From assembly GCA_963814095.1 (NCBI GenBank), contig CAWFBT010000021.1, forward strand, positions 3,487 through 67,486: DNA of 64,000 nucleotides. The letters run 5' to 3'. This document shows, one piece after another, positions 24,980-33,332 of the stretch (positions within the stretch are counted from its first letter, which is position 1; each line of letters starts with the position of its first letter). A program made the translations under genes and the position numbers. The stretch is from JACVRW01 sp963814095 (lineage in GTDB: Bacteria > Actinomycetota > Thermoleophilia > Solirubrobacterales > Thermoleophilaceae). The notes beneath the pieces are model-generated. The model made no database searches, had not been told where the DNA came from, and worked only from the letters and a program-made list of their open reading frames with translations.

Positions 24980-25156
24980 TCAGCGCTTGCGACGCACGTA
25001 CAGGATGATCACGGCGACGAGCAGCAGCCCCGCGACCCCTTGGGCAGCGAGCGAGGTCGCGGTGCTCTCGTCCTCGGTGGCGTTGCGGATGTAGCCGAAC
25101 ATGATGGTCGCCCCGAAGAAGATGACGAGCGTCCATAGGGCGGTGTTGCGCGACAC
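24980..25156 (-). CDS. Small two-helix membrane protein
   Basis: A 58-residue frame from GTG 25156 encodes two hydrophobic helices (LWTLVIFFGATIMFGYI and GVAGLLLVAVIILYV) separated by an acidic loop and ending in VRRKR. It abuts the NYN gene by one base, which supports it being real and translated. No family is recognised. The start has no clear ribosome site. Confidence 0.5.
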   Translation of the reverse strand: MSRNTALWTLVIFFGATIMFGYIRNATEDESTATSLAAQGVAGLLLVAVIILYVRRKR

Positions 25157-25261
25157 GTGCCGGACGATAAGGGGAGGTCTTGCATTCGAGCACCGGCCCC
25201 GGGCGCCGCCTCGGCGGTCCCGGCGGCTCGAATTCAAGATCCTGACCCCTGAGTAGTCTCG

Positions 25262-26170
25262 GTGCTCGTGAGCGATCGACCGGTTCTCGCCGGCGCCCTC
25301 GGCGCGCTGGTCATCGCCTGGTCCGCGATTCTGGTGAAGCTCGCCGAGGTCTCGCCCTCGACGGCCGCGTTCTTTCGCTGCTTCTACGCGCTGCCGCTGT
25401 TGGGACTGCTCGCCTGGCGCGAGCGCGAGCGCTTCGGCGGCCGCTCTCGGCGCGACCACCTGCTCGGCTGGCTCGCCGGGGTGCTGTTCGCCGCCAACCT
25501 GACTTTCTGGCACCACGCGATCGAGGCCGTGGGCGCAGGGCTGTCCACGGTGCTCGGCAACGTCCAGGTGGTCTTCGTGGCGCTGCTCGCCTGGGCGGCG
25601 CTCGGCGAGCGCCCCGAGAACCGCTCGCTGATCGCCGTACCGATCGTGTTCAGCGGCGTGGTGCTCATCTCCGGCGTGATCGGCTCGGGCGCCTACGGCG
25701 ACGACCCGCAGCTGGGCGTCCTGTTCGGGCTGCTCAACGCGATCATGTACGCGCTCTTCCTGCTGATCCTGCGGAACATCAACGCCGACATCCGGCGACC
25801 TGCGGGCCCGCTCTTCGACGCCACGCTCAGCGCGGCGATCTTCGGGGCGATCGGCGGCCTCGCGGTCGGCGACATCGACTTCCTGCCCGGGATCGAGTCA
25901 CAGCTCTGGCTGCTCGTGCTCGCCCTCTCGTCGCAGGTGCTCGGCTGGCTACTGATCTCGACCTCGCTGCCGCGGCTGCCCGCGCTCCTCACCTCGATCG
26001 TGCTGATGCTGCAGCCGGTCGGGACCATGCTGCTCGGCATCCTGATCTTCTCGGAGTCGCCCTCCAGCCTGCAGCTGGCCGGGGTGGTGGTCGTGCTGGC
26101 CGGCGTCGGCTACGCCGCGACCGCGCCCGCTCAGCTGACCTCGCGCAGGCGCCCCGTCTCGACCTCGTAG
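25262..26170 (+). CDS. EamA/DMT-family transporter
   Basis: The 302-residue protein has ten hydrophobic helices in two EamA repeats, with the pattern AFFRCFYALPLLGLLAW early and GLSTVLGNVQVVFVALLAWAALGERP at the end of the first repeat. Members export metabolites or amino acids. The substrate is unknown. GTG at 25262 is used; GTG at 25268 is an alternative. The last 40 bp overlap the convergent carbonic anhydrase gene. Confidence 0.9.
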   Translation: MLVSDRPVLAGALGALVIAWSAILVKLAEVSPSTAAFFRCFYALPLLGLLAWRERERFGGRSRRDHLLGWLAGVLFAANLTFWHHAIEAVGAGLSTVLGNVQVVFVALLAWAALGERPENRSLIAVPIVFSGVVLISGVIGSGAYGDDPQLGVLFGLLNAIMYALFLLILRNINADIRRPAGPLFDATLSAAIFGAIGGLAVGDIDFLPGIESQLWLLVLALSSQVLGWLLISTSLPRLPALLTSIVLMLQPVGTMLLGILIFSESPSSLQLAGVVVVLAGVGYAATAPAQLTSRRRPVSTS

Positions 26171-26622
26171 ACGAAGCCGCGCACGCTGTCGCTGCGCGGC
26201 ACGAACGGGCTCGCCTTGATGCGCTCGATCGAGTCGCGCACGTCGATGTCGAGGTCCTCGAACGCCTGCGCGTTCCAGCCCGGGCGGCTGCCGGTCTCGC
26301 TCTCGAGGCGGTCGGCGAACTGGTTGTCGCTGAACGTGAGCATGCCGCAGTCGGTGTGATGGAGGATCACGATCTCCTCGGTCCCGAGCAGGTGCTGGGA
26401 GATCGCGAGCGAGCGGATCGCGTCTTCGGACACGACGCCGCCGGCGTTGCGGATCACGTGTGCGTCGCCCTCCTCGAGGCCGAGCACGCGCGCCGGGTCG
26501 AGCCGAGCGTCCATGCACGCGAGGACGGCGACCTTGCGGCCGGGCGGCAGCGGCAGGTCGCCCTTGTCGAACGAGGCGGCGTAGCTCTCGTTGTTCTTCA
26601 GCAGCTCGTCGGTTGTGCTCAC
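26131..26622 (-). CDS. Beta-class carbonic anhydrase
   Basis: The 163-residue enzyme has the zinc-site motifs CMDARLDP (about 36) and HHTDCGM (about 88), supplying Cys, Asp/Arg, His and Cys of beta-carbonic anhydrases, plus the RNAGG segment (about 58). It interconverts CO2 and bicarbonate in the cytoplasm. The short length is that of the mycobacterial Rv1284-like clade. A ribosome site (AAAGGA) is seen upstream of ATG 26622. Confidence 0.93.
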   Translation of the reverse strand: MSTTDELLKNNESYAASFDKGDLPLPPGRKVAVLACMDARLDPARVLGLEEGDAHVIRNAGGVVSEDAIRSLAISQHLLGTEEIVILHHTDCGMLTFSDNQFADRLESETGSRPGWNAQAFEDLDIDVRDSIERIKASPFVPRSDSVRGFVYEVETGRLREVS

Positions 26623-26641
26623 CTCGGGTCCTTTCGGCGGG

Positions 26642-27100
26642 TCAAGCGGCAGCTGCGAGCGGTGTCTCCGACGGCCGCGGGTGGCGCAGGAGCGCGCCGT
26701 TCTCCGCGATCTCGTAGGTGCCCACGCGCCGCAGGGGCGGAGAGTACGCGTGCAGGCTCACTGCCGGCGTCTCCCCCGCATGGCGCACGCGGTGGATCGC
26801 CTCGGGCGCGATCGTGACGCTCTCGCCGGTGCCGAGCGTGACCGCGACCGTCCCGCCGAGCGCGAGCCGCTCCTCGCTGATGCTTCCGTCGAGCACGACG
26901 ATCGCGGCGGCGCTGTCGTCGTGATCGTGGAAGCCGGTGTCGTGCCCGGCCATCCAGCAGACGACGTAGAGCTCGACGTCCTCGTCGCGATGCAGCAGCG
27001 CGTAGGTGCGCTCGGCTGGGTCGTGGCGCGCGAGCGGGGCCCAGAGCTCGCGCCGCTCGGCCCAGCCGAGCAGCGTCTCCTGCAGGCCGGGCTCGCTCAC
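26642..27100 (-). CDS. Cysteine-dioxygenase-like cupin
   Basis: The 152-residue cupin has GFHDHDDSAAAIVVLDGS (about 56) and IHRVRH (about 102), giving the three-His iron site of cysteine dioxygenase-type thiol dioxygenases. It likely oxidises a thiol such as cysteine or 3-mercaptopropionate to the sulfinic acid. It is coupled by a 4-bp overlap to the amidohydrolase upstream, so both may belong to one small catabolic operon. Confidence 0.82.
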   Translation of the reverse strand: MSEPGLQETLLGWAERRELWAPLARHDPAERTYALLHRDEDVELYVVCWMAGHDTGFHDHDDSAAAIVVLDGSISEERLALGGTVAVTLGTGESVTIAPEAIHRVRHAGETPAVSLHAYSPPLRRVGTYEIAENGALLRHPRPSETPLAAAA

Positions 27101-28026
27101 GCGGGCACCCAGGTGTAGCCGAGCGCGCGAGCCACGCTGCTGCGGCGGACGATGTCCGAGAAGCCCTCGCCGAATGCCTCCTCGACCGGATCGGGCCCGG
27201 GCGCGGCGACCGGGTAGTCGCTGCCGTGGACGAGCTGGCCGATCCCCACGACGCTCGCCATCGCGCCGACCGCGCGGGCGCCGTAGGAGGAGGTCTCGTA
27301 GAAGCAGAGCTCGTCGTGGAGCGCCCGCTCGCGCGCCGGGCCGCCGCGCGCGGCGGTTCGCTCGGCCTGCAGCGGAGCGAGCCCCGCGAGCAGCGCGAAG
27401 ATCACCCGCAGGCGCGGGAACTCAGGCCGCAGCGCAGCGTGGAAGCCGTGCCAGGCGGCGTGCTGCTGGGCCACGTAGTCCGTGCAGGGCGACCACCAGG
27501 CGGGTGCATCGGCGCCGCCGGAGGCAGGGCCCGGATGCACGAAGAGCGGCGCGCTGTCGCGCTCGAGGACGTCGAGCAGCTCGCGCAGCTCCTGCGACGG
27601 ACGCGGCGATGCGAGCTCGGCGGCCGGCAGGCAGACCCCGGCCGCTCCCGCGGAGAGCGCTTCGCGAGCGAGCTCGGCGCGGCCGGCCACGGACGGATGA
27701 GGGACCGCGGCCCACCAGCCGAGCTCGCCCGGAAGCAGTTCGCCTGCCTCGTTCCAGGCCGAGACGACGGAGAGGAGGGAGTCCGCCCCGACCGGAGACG
27801 AGAGTGCGACGAGTGCCCGGTCGACGCCGTGCCGGGCGAGCCGCTCCACGCGCAGCTGTGGGTCGTGGTCGCGGGGGTCGACCTCGAACGCGGGCTCCGC
27901 CTCGAGCTCGATCTTCCAGCGGCCATCGCGCCGCCACAGGGCCCGTGGCGCGTTCGTCCGCCCTTCCAGCACGCGCAGGACCGTCTCCGGCCACAGGTGC
28001 TGGTGGACGTCGTAGGCACTCGTCAC
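27097..28026 (-). CDS. Amidohydrolase-2 family metal-dependent hydrolase
   Basis: The 309-residue TIM-barrel protein has the N-terminal metal motif DVHQHLWP (His-x-His, about 6-12), a central HPGP (about 174) and the C-terminal VHGSDYPVAAP with the catalytic Asp (about 272). This is the ACMSD/amidohydrolase_2 layout, covering decarboxylases and lactone hydrolases. The substrate is unknown. On the minus strand TATAGA lies upstream in an A/T-rich 48-bp gap (28027-28074) that probably contains the promoter. Confidence 0.82.
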   Translation of the reverse strand: MTSAYDVHQHLWPETVLRVLEGRTNAPRALWRRDGRWKIELEAEPAFEVDPRDHDPQLRVERLARHGVDRALVALSSPVGADSLLSVVSAWNEAGELLPGELGWWAAVPHPSVAGRAELAREALSAGAAGVCLPAAELASPRPSQELRELLDVLERDSAPLFVHPGPASGGADAPAWWSPCTDYVAQQHAAWHGFHAALRPEFPRLRVIFALLAGLAPLQAERTAARGGPARERALHDELCFYETSSYGARAVGAMASVVGIGQLVHGSDYPVAAPGPDPVEEAFGEGFSDIVRRSSVARALGYTWVPA

Positions 28027-28074
28027 GCCGGTGACGATAGCAATTCTCTATAAAGTTGGTCGGGATAACAGAGA

Positions 28075-28563
28075 TTAGGCGGGCGGCGGCGGGAGCAGCG
28101 CGCCCGCGAAGGCGAACTCACGCCCGATCGGCAGCTCCGCGTCGAGTGCAGCCCGGTACGAGCGGGCGCTCGTCAGGCCGGCGTGATCGCGGTCCCAGCT
28201 GTCGGGCTGGATGCGCGCCACCCAGCCCCCGCCGTAGGGCTGCGCGAGCAGCGCGTGCGGCGCGCGCTCGAGCAGGCCGTTGAGGGCGACCACCGAGCCG
28301 GCGACCGGCGAGCTGATCACGACCATGCGTCCCGAGCGCCCCTGCACCGTCGCGAGCGTCTGCCCCTGATCGACGCGCTCGACCGCCCAGAAGCTCACCT
28401 CGGGGGTGAACCAGAGCATCTCGCCGAGCGGCGCCGTGACCCCGACCGTCGCCACACCGTCCTGCATCTGAGCCCAGACGTGGCGCATCGTCAGATAGTG
28501 CCGGTCCGAAGGGAGCGCGTAGCGCGCCGACGCCCCCGCCCGGGTGATCGAGATCTCGGCCAC
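28075..28563 (-). CDS. GcvH-like lipoyl-domain protein without any lysine
   Basis: The 162-residue protein follows the glycine-cleavage H-protein pattern: HVWAQMQDGVATVGVTAPLGEMLWFTPEVSFWAVERVDQG, then VQGRSGRMVVISSPVAGSVVALN, then PYGGGWVARI. In true GcvH the segment VESVKA carries the lipoylated Lys. Here it reads VQGRSGRM, and the whole protein contains no Lys at all. It therefore cannot be lipoylated and must do something else, perhaps binding a partner or ligand. No glycine-cleavage genes are near. Its start lies only 5 bp from that of the divergent sigma factor. Confidence 0.72.
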   Translation of the reverse strand: MAEISITRAGASARYALPSDRHYLTMRHVWAQMQDGVATVGVTAPLGEMLWFTPEVSFWAVERVDQGQTLATVQGRSGRMVVISSPVAGSVVALNGLLERAPHALLAQPYGGGWVARIQPDSWDRDHAGLTSARSYRAALDAELPIGREFAFAGALLPPPPA

Positions 28564-28568
28564 CGCTG

Positions 28569-29294
28569 GTGCGAGACTGCACCGAGCGCCGGACGGAAGG
28601 CACGCGCAGGGCGCCTGTCAGGTCCGCCCCGGTTCCCCCGACTTCACCCTCATTGACCGGATTCCGAGAGCTTCCCGAGCATGGCTTGAGCGGGCTCGCC
28701 GATGACGCCCTCATCGATTACCTGCGCGGCGCCCGCGAGGCCGGGCGCCACGACGCGATGAAGGCGGCCGTCGCAGTGCTGGTGTTCGGCTATCACGACA
28801 CGCTCATGAACCGCGCGCGCCTGAAGCTGCCCGAGGCGGACGTCGCCGACGTCGTCTCCGAGACGCTCGCCAGCGCGATCGCATCCGCGTTCGACGGCAG
28901 CTCGGTCGGCGAGTTCAAGAGCTGGCTGCACACGATCCTGTCGCGCCGGATCGCCGACTATCACGACGCGCGCACGCGCACGCCCAAGACTGCGCCATTG
29001 CCCGGCGAGCACCACGGCGACGACGAGGTCTGGGGCGAGGAGCCAAGCGATCCCTTCGAGGGCGACGCCATGCACGCCCGCGGCTGCCTCGAGACGGCCT
29101 ACGGCGAGCTCGAGCGGGACAGTCACCGGGCGGTGATCGACCTCTACCTGCTGGGGCCGAACAGCGCCGCCGGCACCGCCGCGCTGATCGGCGACGACAT
29201 GACGGAGGCGAACGTGCACCAGATCGCGTCGCGCTTCCAGCGTCGCTTCAAGGAGCTGCTCGAGGAGGGCAGCGATACTGGCGGGGGGCCATGA
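28569..29294 (+). CDS. ECF-like RNA polymerase sigma factor
   Basis: Up to 241 residues. The first 28 are Arg/Pro-rich and the true start may be TTG 28653 or TTG 28686. The region VFGYHDTLMNRARLKLPEADVADVVSETLASAIASAFDG ... FKSWLHTILSRRIADYHDART is a sigma-70 region 2. Region 4-like sequence (DSHRAVIDLYLLGPNSAAGTAALIGDDMTEANVHQIASRFQRRFKELL) follows an acidic linker. It overlaps the next gene by 4 bp, heading a four-gene regulatory cassette that ends in an ImmA/IrrE protease. Confidence 0.78.
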   Translation: MRDCTERRTEGTRRAPVRSAPVPPTSPSLTGFRELPEHGLSGLADDALIDYLRGAREAGRHDAMKAAVAVLVFGYHDTLMNRARLKLPEADVADVVSETLASAIASAFDGSSVGEFKSWLHTILSRRIADYHDARTRTPKTAPLPGEHHGDDEVWGEEPSDPFEGDAMHARGCLETAYGELERDSHRAVIDLYLLGPNSAAGTAALIGDDMTEANVHQIASRFQRRFKELLEEGSDTGGGP

Positions 29295-29926
29295 CGGACG
29301 TCTTGCAACTGCTCTCGGAGTACAAGCAGGCGAGCCGCGAGGGCGGCGACGACGACCCGCGCCCGTACCTGGCGCGCGTCTCCGGCACGGACCGCGAGCT
29401 CCTTGCCGGGCTGATCGACGCCTACCTCGAGCAGGCTCCGCGGCGCGACTTCGACGCGCAGCGCTTCCAGGGCTCGCCCGCCGCCACGATCGCCGAGGAG
29501 GTCCAGCGCTCGCTCGCAGGCGAGAGCGGCATCTGGCCCGCGCTCTTGCCGCAGCTGCGCCGGCGCGCGGAGCTGAAGCGCTCCGAGCTCGTCCACCAGC
29601 TCGCCGCGCGGCTCGGTGCCCAGGCCCAGGAGCAGAAGGTCGGCGAGTACTACCACCGCATGGAGCAGGGGCTGCTGCCCGCCGCCGGCGTGTCCGACAC
29701 GGTTCTGGACGCGCTCGGCAAGATCGTCGGCTGGACAGCCGGAGCGCTCCGTGGCGCCGGGGCACTGCCGGCACCGGGCCCGCCCCGCGCTGACGCGAGC
29801 GCGGTGTTCGCCCGCACCCACCGGGGCGGCGCCGCGGACCAGGCGCCCGCTCCCGGCGCGACGCCACCGGCGGGCGAATGGGACGAGGTCGACCGGCTCT
29901 TCCGCGGTGTCCCGCCGTCAGCTTGA
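29291..29926 (+). CDS. Unknown protein of the sigma/ImmA cassette
   Basis: The 211-residue protein begins with a short helical segment (DVLQLLSEYKQASREGGDDDPRPYLARVSGTDRELLAGLIDAYLEQAP). The middle is helical (about 60-140) and the C-terminal 65 residues are Pro/Ala-rich and probably disordered. There is no membrane helix and no zinc motif of anti-sigma factors. The N-terminal part resembles the helical inputs next to sigma-like regulators, but I do not recognise a family. The 4-bp overlap with the sigma gene makes it a candidate partner or anti-sigma. Confidence 0.6.
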   Translation: MTDVLQLLSEYKQASREGGDDDPRPYLARVSGTDRELLAGLIDAYLEQAPRRDFDAQRFQGSPAATIAEEVQRSLAGESGIWPALLPQLRRRAELKRSELVHQLAARLGAQAQEQKVGEYYHRMEQGLLPAAGVSDTVLDALGKIVGWTAGALRGAGALPAPGPPRADASAVFARTHRGGAADQAPAPGATPPAGEWDEVDRLFRGVPPSA

Positions 29927-29950
29927 CCCGCCCGCACCGACCCCCTCCCC

Positions 29951-30166
29951 ATGGACAGACTGCTCGCCCTCTACAGGGCCGCGCTGCGCTCGGGGGACCG
30001 GCCGCTCGCCGCCGCGCTCGTGCGCATCCTGCGGCGCGACCCCGAGCTGCTCGAGCGCGCCGACCGCGAGCTGCGGGAGCTGCCGCGCCGGCCGGCGCGC
30101 CCGTCGGCCGCGGACGAGCTGGCGCTGCGGACCGTCCTGCGCCGATTGCGGTCGTACCTGCGCTGA
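29951..30166 (+). CDS. Small helical protein
   Basis: A 71-residue Arg/Leu-rich protein, predicted to be all helical, with a short Pro-rich break (RRPARPSA). It lies between the unknown partner and the ImmA/IrrE gene, with 24-bp gaps either side. There is no ribosome site and no known domain, so it is supported mainly by position and by codon pattern. Confidence 0.45.
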   Translation: MDRLLALYRAALRSGDRPLAAALVRILRRDPELLERADRELRELPRRPARPSAADELALRTVLRRLRSYLR

Positions 30167-30190
30167 GCGTCGCCTACGATCGAGGCCTGC

Positions 30191-30745
30191 ATGCAGTCTG
30201 AGAGCGAGCAGCGCGCCGAGGAGGTGCTGACAGCGGTCCCCGACTGGCTCTGGAACAAGCAGACGCTGCCGGTGCCGGTCGACGAGATCGCCGACTCGTG
30301 CTTCGGGCTCTGGGTCCGTGAGGTCGAGGACCTGCGCAGCGCGCCCGGCGTGCCCGAGATCGAGGAGACGCGCGGGCTGTCCGGCCTGCTCCTTCCCTCC
30401 ATCGGCGAGATCTGGGTGAGCGCCCCCGAGGCGCGCGAGTGGCCGGGGCGGCGCCGCTTCACGATCTCGCACGAGCTCGGCCACTGGTGCCTCCACCGCA
30501 GTGACGGCGCGGTGTGGTGCCGCAAGCACACGGTCGACCCGCCCGCGGGCGACGCGCCGGTGCGCAGCCGCCCGCGCGCCGAGGCGGAGGCCGACGAGTT
30601 CGCCGCCGCCCTGCTCATGCCCGCAACGCTGATCCGCCGCCACTACGAGCGCATCGGCCCCCGCGACGACCGCTTCCAGCAGCTGTGTGCCGCCTTCGGC
30701 GCCTCGGGCGCGGCCATGAGCCGGCGGCTGCGCCGAGTGATCTGA
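30191..30745 (+). CDS. ImmA/IrrE-family metallopeptidase
   Basis: The 184-residue protein has the zinc protease motif HELGHW (HExxH, about 94-99) and the downstream EADEFAAALLMP (about 135-146), whose Glu is the third ligand. This is the standard ImmA/IrrE layout. Such proteases cleave a repressor (DdrO, ImmR) to switch on stress or mobile-element genes. No XRE-type repressor is nearby, so the target may be one of the two unknown proteins upstream or a distant regulator. It ends the sigma cassette. Confidence 0.9.
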   Translation: MQSESEQRAEEVLTAVPDWLWNKQTLPVPVDEIADSCFGLWVREVEDLRSAPGVPEIEETRGLSGLLLPSIGEIWVSAPEAREWPGRRRFTISHELGHWCLHRSDGAVWCRKHTVDPPAGDAPVRSRPRAEAEADEFAAALLMPATLIRRHYERIGPRDDRFQQLCAAFGASGAAMSRRLRRVI

Positions 30746-30761
30746 GCCTCAGGCCGCCGGC

Positions 30762-32048
30762 TTGCGACGCACGCTTCTCCTCTGGCTGCTGCTGTTCGCC
30801 GCCTACGCGGCAACGATCGGCCTCGACGCATTCGGATCCTCCGAGTACGCCGGCGCCGAGCCGCACCACCTGCTGATCGCCGAGTCGATCGTCGAGGACG
30901 GCGACTTCGACCTGCGCAACCAGTACGCGGCACGCGCTTACGAGAACTTCTATCCCCGCAGGCTGCGCCCCGAGGGGCGCGAGACCGAGGGGCGCCTACA
31001 CGAGCCGTACGGGATCGGCTTCGCGGCCGTCATCGCGCCCGCGTATGCCGTCGCAGGCCCGAAGGGCGTCGAGCTGTTCCTGGCGGCGATCGCCGCGCTT
31101 GGCGTGGCGCTCGCGTACCGGCTCGCCCTGCGCGTGGTGCCGGACCCGTGGGCGCTCGGCGCGGCGCTGGCCGTCGGACTGTCGCCGCCGCTGGTCGCCT
31201 ACGGCACCGCGGTGACGCCCGAGACTGTGGCGGGCGCGGCTCTGGCGGGCGGTGCGCTGCTCGCTGTGAGGGTCGACGCACGCGCGGCTCGCCGCGACGC
31301 GATCGGCTGCTTCGCGCTGCTCGGTGCGCTGCCCTGGCTCGGGATCAGGTTCGCCGCAGCTGGAGTGCTGATCGGCTACGTCGCGGCCCGCGCGCTCTGG
31401 CGCGCCCGCCGGCGCACGCTCGCCATCGGGAGCGTCGAGCTCGCGCTGTTCAGCCTGGCGCTCTACGTCGGGCTGAACGAGGCGCTCTTCGGCGGCCCCG
31501 CTCCCTACGCGGCGCTCGCTTCCGGGGAGAGCGCCACCGGCGCATCCTTCCCCGTCGGCTACCTGGAGCGCGGCGACCGGCTGATCTCGCTGTTCGTCGA
31601 CCGCGACGTCGGGCTGCTGCGCTGGGCGCCGGTCCTGCTGCTCACCTTCGCGGGGCTCTGGTGGCTCTGGCGAGCCCGCGTTCTCGCGCGCGCCGTCCCG
31701 CAGCTGCGCGAGGTTGAGCTCGCAGCCACCGTCTGCGCGGGGGTACTCGGCATTCAGCTGCTGGTGGCGGCCTTCCTCGCGCCAACCCTCGCCGGCTCAT
31801 GGTTCCCGGCCCGCCACCTGATCGCGGCGCTGCCGCTGACTATCCCGCTGGTCGCCTGGGGGCTGCGCCACGCGCCGCGGACCGGCATCGTCCTCGCCGC
31901 GCTCACGCTGGCGGCGTCGGTGTGGCTCTACGTCGACGTCCGCTGGGGCGGCGGATCGCTCGTCGCGGATCTCCCCGACGCCCCATTCGGTCCGCTCACC
32001 GATGTGCTGCCGAGTTTTGCGGGCGCCGGCCCGGGCCAGCCGCGCTGA
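30762..32048 (+). CDS. Multi-pass membrane protein, GT-C glycosyltransferase-like
   Basis: The 428-residue protein starts at TTG 30762 with a membrane helix (RRTLLLWLLLFAAYAATIGLDAF). A periplasmic-loop segment (SSEYAGAEPHHLLIAESIVEDGDFDLRNQY) follows with an acidic cluster, and about nine further helices. An acidic first loop after helix 1 is characteristic of GT-C lipid-linked sugar transferases, so a role in cell-envelope glycosylation is plausible. No close family is recognised. Confidence 0.6.
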   Translation: MRRTLLLWLLLFAAYAATIGLDAFGSSEYAGAEPHHLLIAESIVEDGDFDLRNQYAARAYENFYPRRLRPEGRETEGRLHEPYGIGFAAVIAPAYAVAGPKGVELFLAAIAALGVALAYRLALRVVPDPWALGAALAVGLSPPLVAYGTAVTPETVAGAALAGGALLAVRVDARAARRDAIGCFALLGALPWLGIRFAAAGVLIGYVAARALWRARRRTLAIGSVELALFSLALYVGLNEALFGGPAPYAALASGESATGASFPVGYLERGDRLISLFVDRDVGLLRWAPVLLLTFAGLWWLWRARVLARAVPQLREVELAATVCAGVLGIQLLVAAFLAPTLAGSWFPARHLIAALPLTIPLVAWGLRHAPRTGIVLAALTLAASVWLYVDVRWGGGSLVADLPDAPFGPLTDVLPSFAGAGPGQPR

Positions 32049-32061
32049 CAGACTGTGCGCC

Positions 32062-32415
32062 ATGGCTGACGCGGACACGGCACGCAGGACCATCGAGGCG
32101 CTCCCCGGCGTCGAGGAGGGGACCTCCTATGGCACTCCGTCGTGGAAGGTGCGCGGCAAGTTCTTCGCCCGCCTGCGCGACGACGACACGGTGCTCGTCG
32201 CCAAGGTCGACAAGGGTGAGAAGCAGCTGCTGATGGAGGCCGAGCCGGACGTCTTCTTCGAGACGCCGCACTACAACGGCTACGGCTACGTGCTAGTCCG
32301 GCTCGCCAACATCGACGACGACGAGCTGGCCGAGGTCGTCGAGGACGCCTGGCGGCTCGCCGCCCCGAGGACGCTCGTGAACGAGCGCGACGAAGCGGCT
32401 GGGCAACCCGGCTAG
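32062..32415 (+). CDS. MmcQ/YjbR-family protein
   Basis: The 117-residue protein has the pattern LPGVEEGTSYGTPSWKVRGKFFARL ... VLVAKVD ... VFFETPHYNGYGYVLVRLA of the MmcQ/YjbR fold (double-wing DNA-binding-like). The function of these small proteins is not established. ATG at 32062 is used. It lies 13 bp after the membrane protein and its stop overlaps the convergent CHAD gene by 4 bp. Confidence 0.85.
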   Translation: MADADTARRTIEALPGVEEGTSYGTPSWKVRGKFFARLRDDDTVLVAKVDKGEKQLLMEAEPDVFFETPHYNGYGYVLVRLANIDDDELAEVVEDAWRLAAPRTLVNERDEAAGQPG

Positions 32416-33314
32416 GGCCCGACGGCGGCCCGCTCACGCGAAGCCTCGTACAACTTCTCGAGCCGCCGGATGAAGACCTTCGGACGGTCGGCGTAGAGAC
32501 GCGCGCCCAGCTCGGACGCCTGCTCCTGCAGGTCGCGGCGACGCTTCTCCACCGCCTCGACAAGCTCGGGCGGCGCGTCGGCGTGGTTGCGCGCCCAGTC
32601 GAAAAGCACGGCGAGGTCGTGGTCGTCGCCCAGCAGGTCCGAGAGGTCGTGGGCCTCGTCGCCGACCGCCTTCATCACAGGCTTCCAGAGCGGCTTCAGC
32701 AGCTCGTGGTCGTACCAGAGCTCCTTGACTCGCTTGCGCCACTCGTGCAGGCCCTCGACGCTCGGCTCCTTGTGCATCGCGCGCCACTCGCGGCGGCCGT
32801 CCCGGTACATGCGCCGCAGGCCGGGCTCCAGCACGGCGAAGCTGTCGTCCTCGAGCGGCCAGTCGACGATCCGCGCGCGAGCCTCGCTCAGGATCTCGAT
32901 CGCCTCGCCGCCGGCCTGCTCGCGGCCGCCTCCGCCTGTGCGCAGGCGGTGCGCCTCGAGCGCCTGGCGCAGCGGGCCGCTGACCGCCTCGTCGAGCTCG
33001 AGTTTGTCGAGCGTGACGAGCATGACGTCGGCGTCACGCAATCCCGCGAGCGCCGCCGCTGCGTCGCGGAAGCTCGCGTTCTCGCGCGTGTAGACGCCCT
33101 TGCCGAGCTCGCCGCGGACCAGCCGCAGCAGCGCGCGCAGCTTCTTCACATCCTTGCGGGCGTTGTGAACCGCCTCCTCCGGGCTGCTGTCGGTCGCGCC
33201 GCTGAGCTCGTCGATGGCGTCGTCGATGCGGCCGCGCGCGACCCGGGCGATGCCCTCCGGCAGCGGCTCTCCGAGCTTGAGCCGGTACTGACGCGCGTCG
33301 CTCACAAGGCTCAA
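32412..33314 (-). CDS. CHAD-domain protein
   Basis: The 300-residue protein is all helical with two copies of the CHAD signature: VHNARKDVKKLRALLRLVR (about 49) and LHEWRKRVKELWYDHELL (about 189). The conserved His and Lys/Arg residues bind polyphosphate in studied members. There is no CYTH domain attached. A role at polyphosphate granules is the family-based expectation. Confidence 0.92.
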   Translation of the reverse strand: MSLVSDARQYRLKLGEPLPEGIARVARGRIDDAIDELSGATDSSPEEAVHNARKDVKKLRALLRLVRGELGKGVYTRENASFRDAAAALAGLRDADVMLVTLDKLELDEAVSGPLRQALEAHRLRTGGGGREQAGGEAIEILSEARARIVDWPLEDDSFAVLEPGLRRMYRDGRREWRAMHKEPSVEGLHEWRKRVKELWYDHELLKPLWKPVMKAVGDEAHDLSDLLGDDHDLAVLFDWARNHADAPPELVEAVEKRRRDLQEQASELGARLYADRPKVFIRRLEKLYEASRERAAVGP

Positions 33315-33332
33315 CCTACCCAGTCGCGGGCC

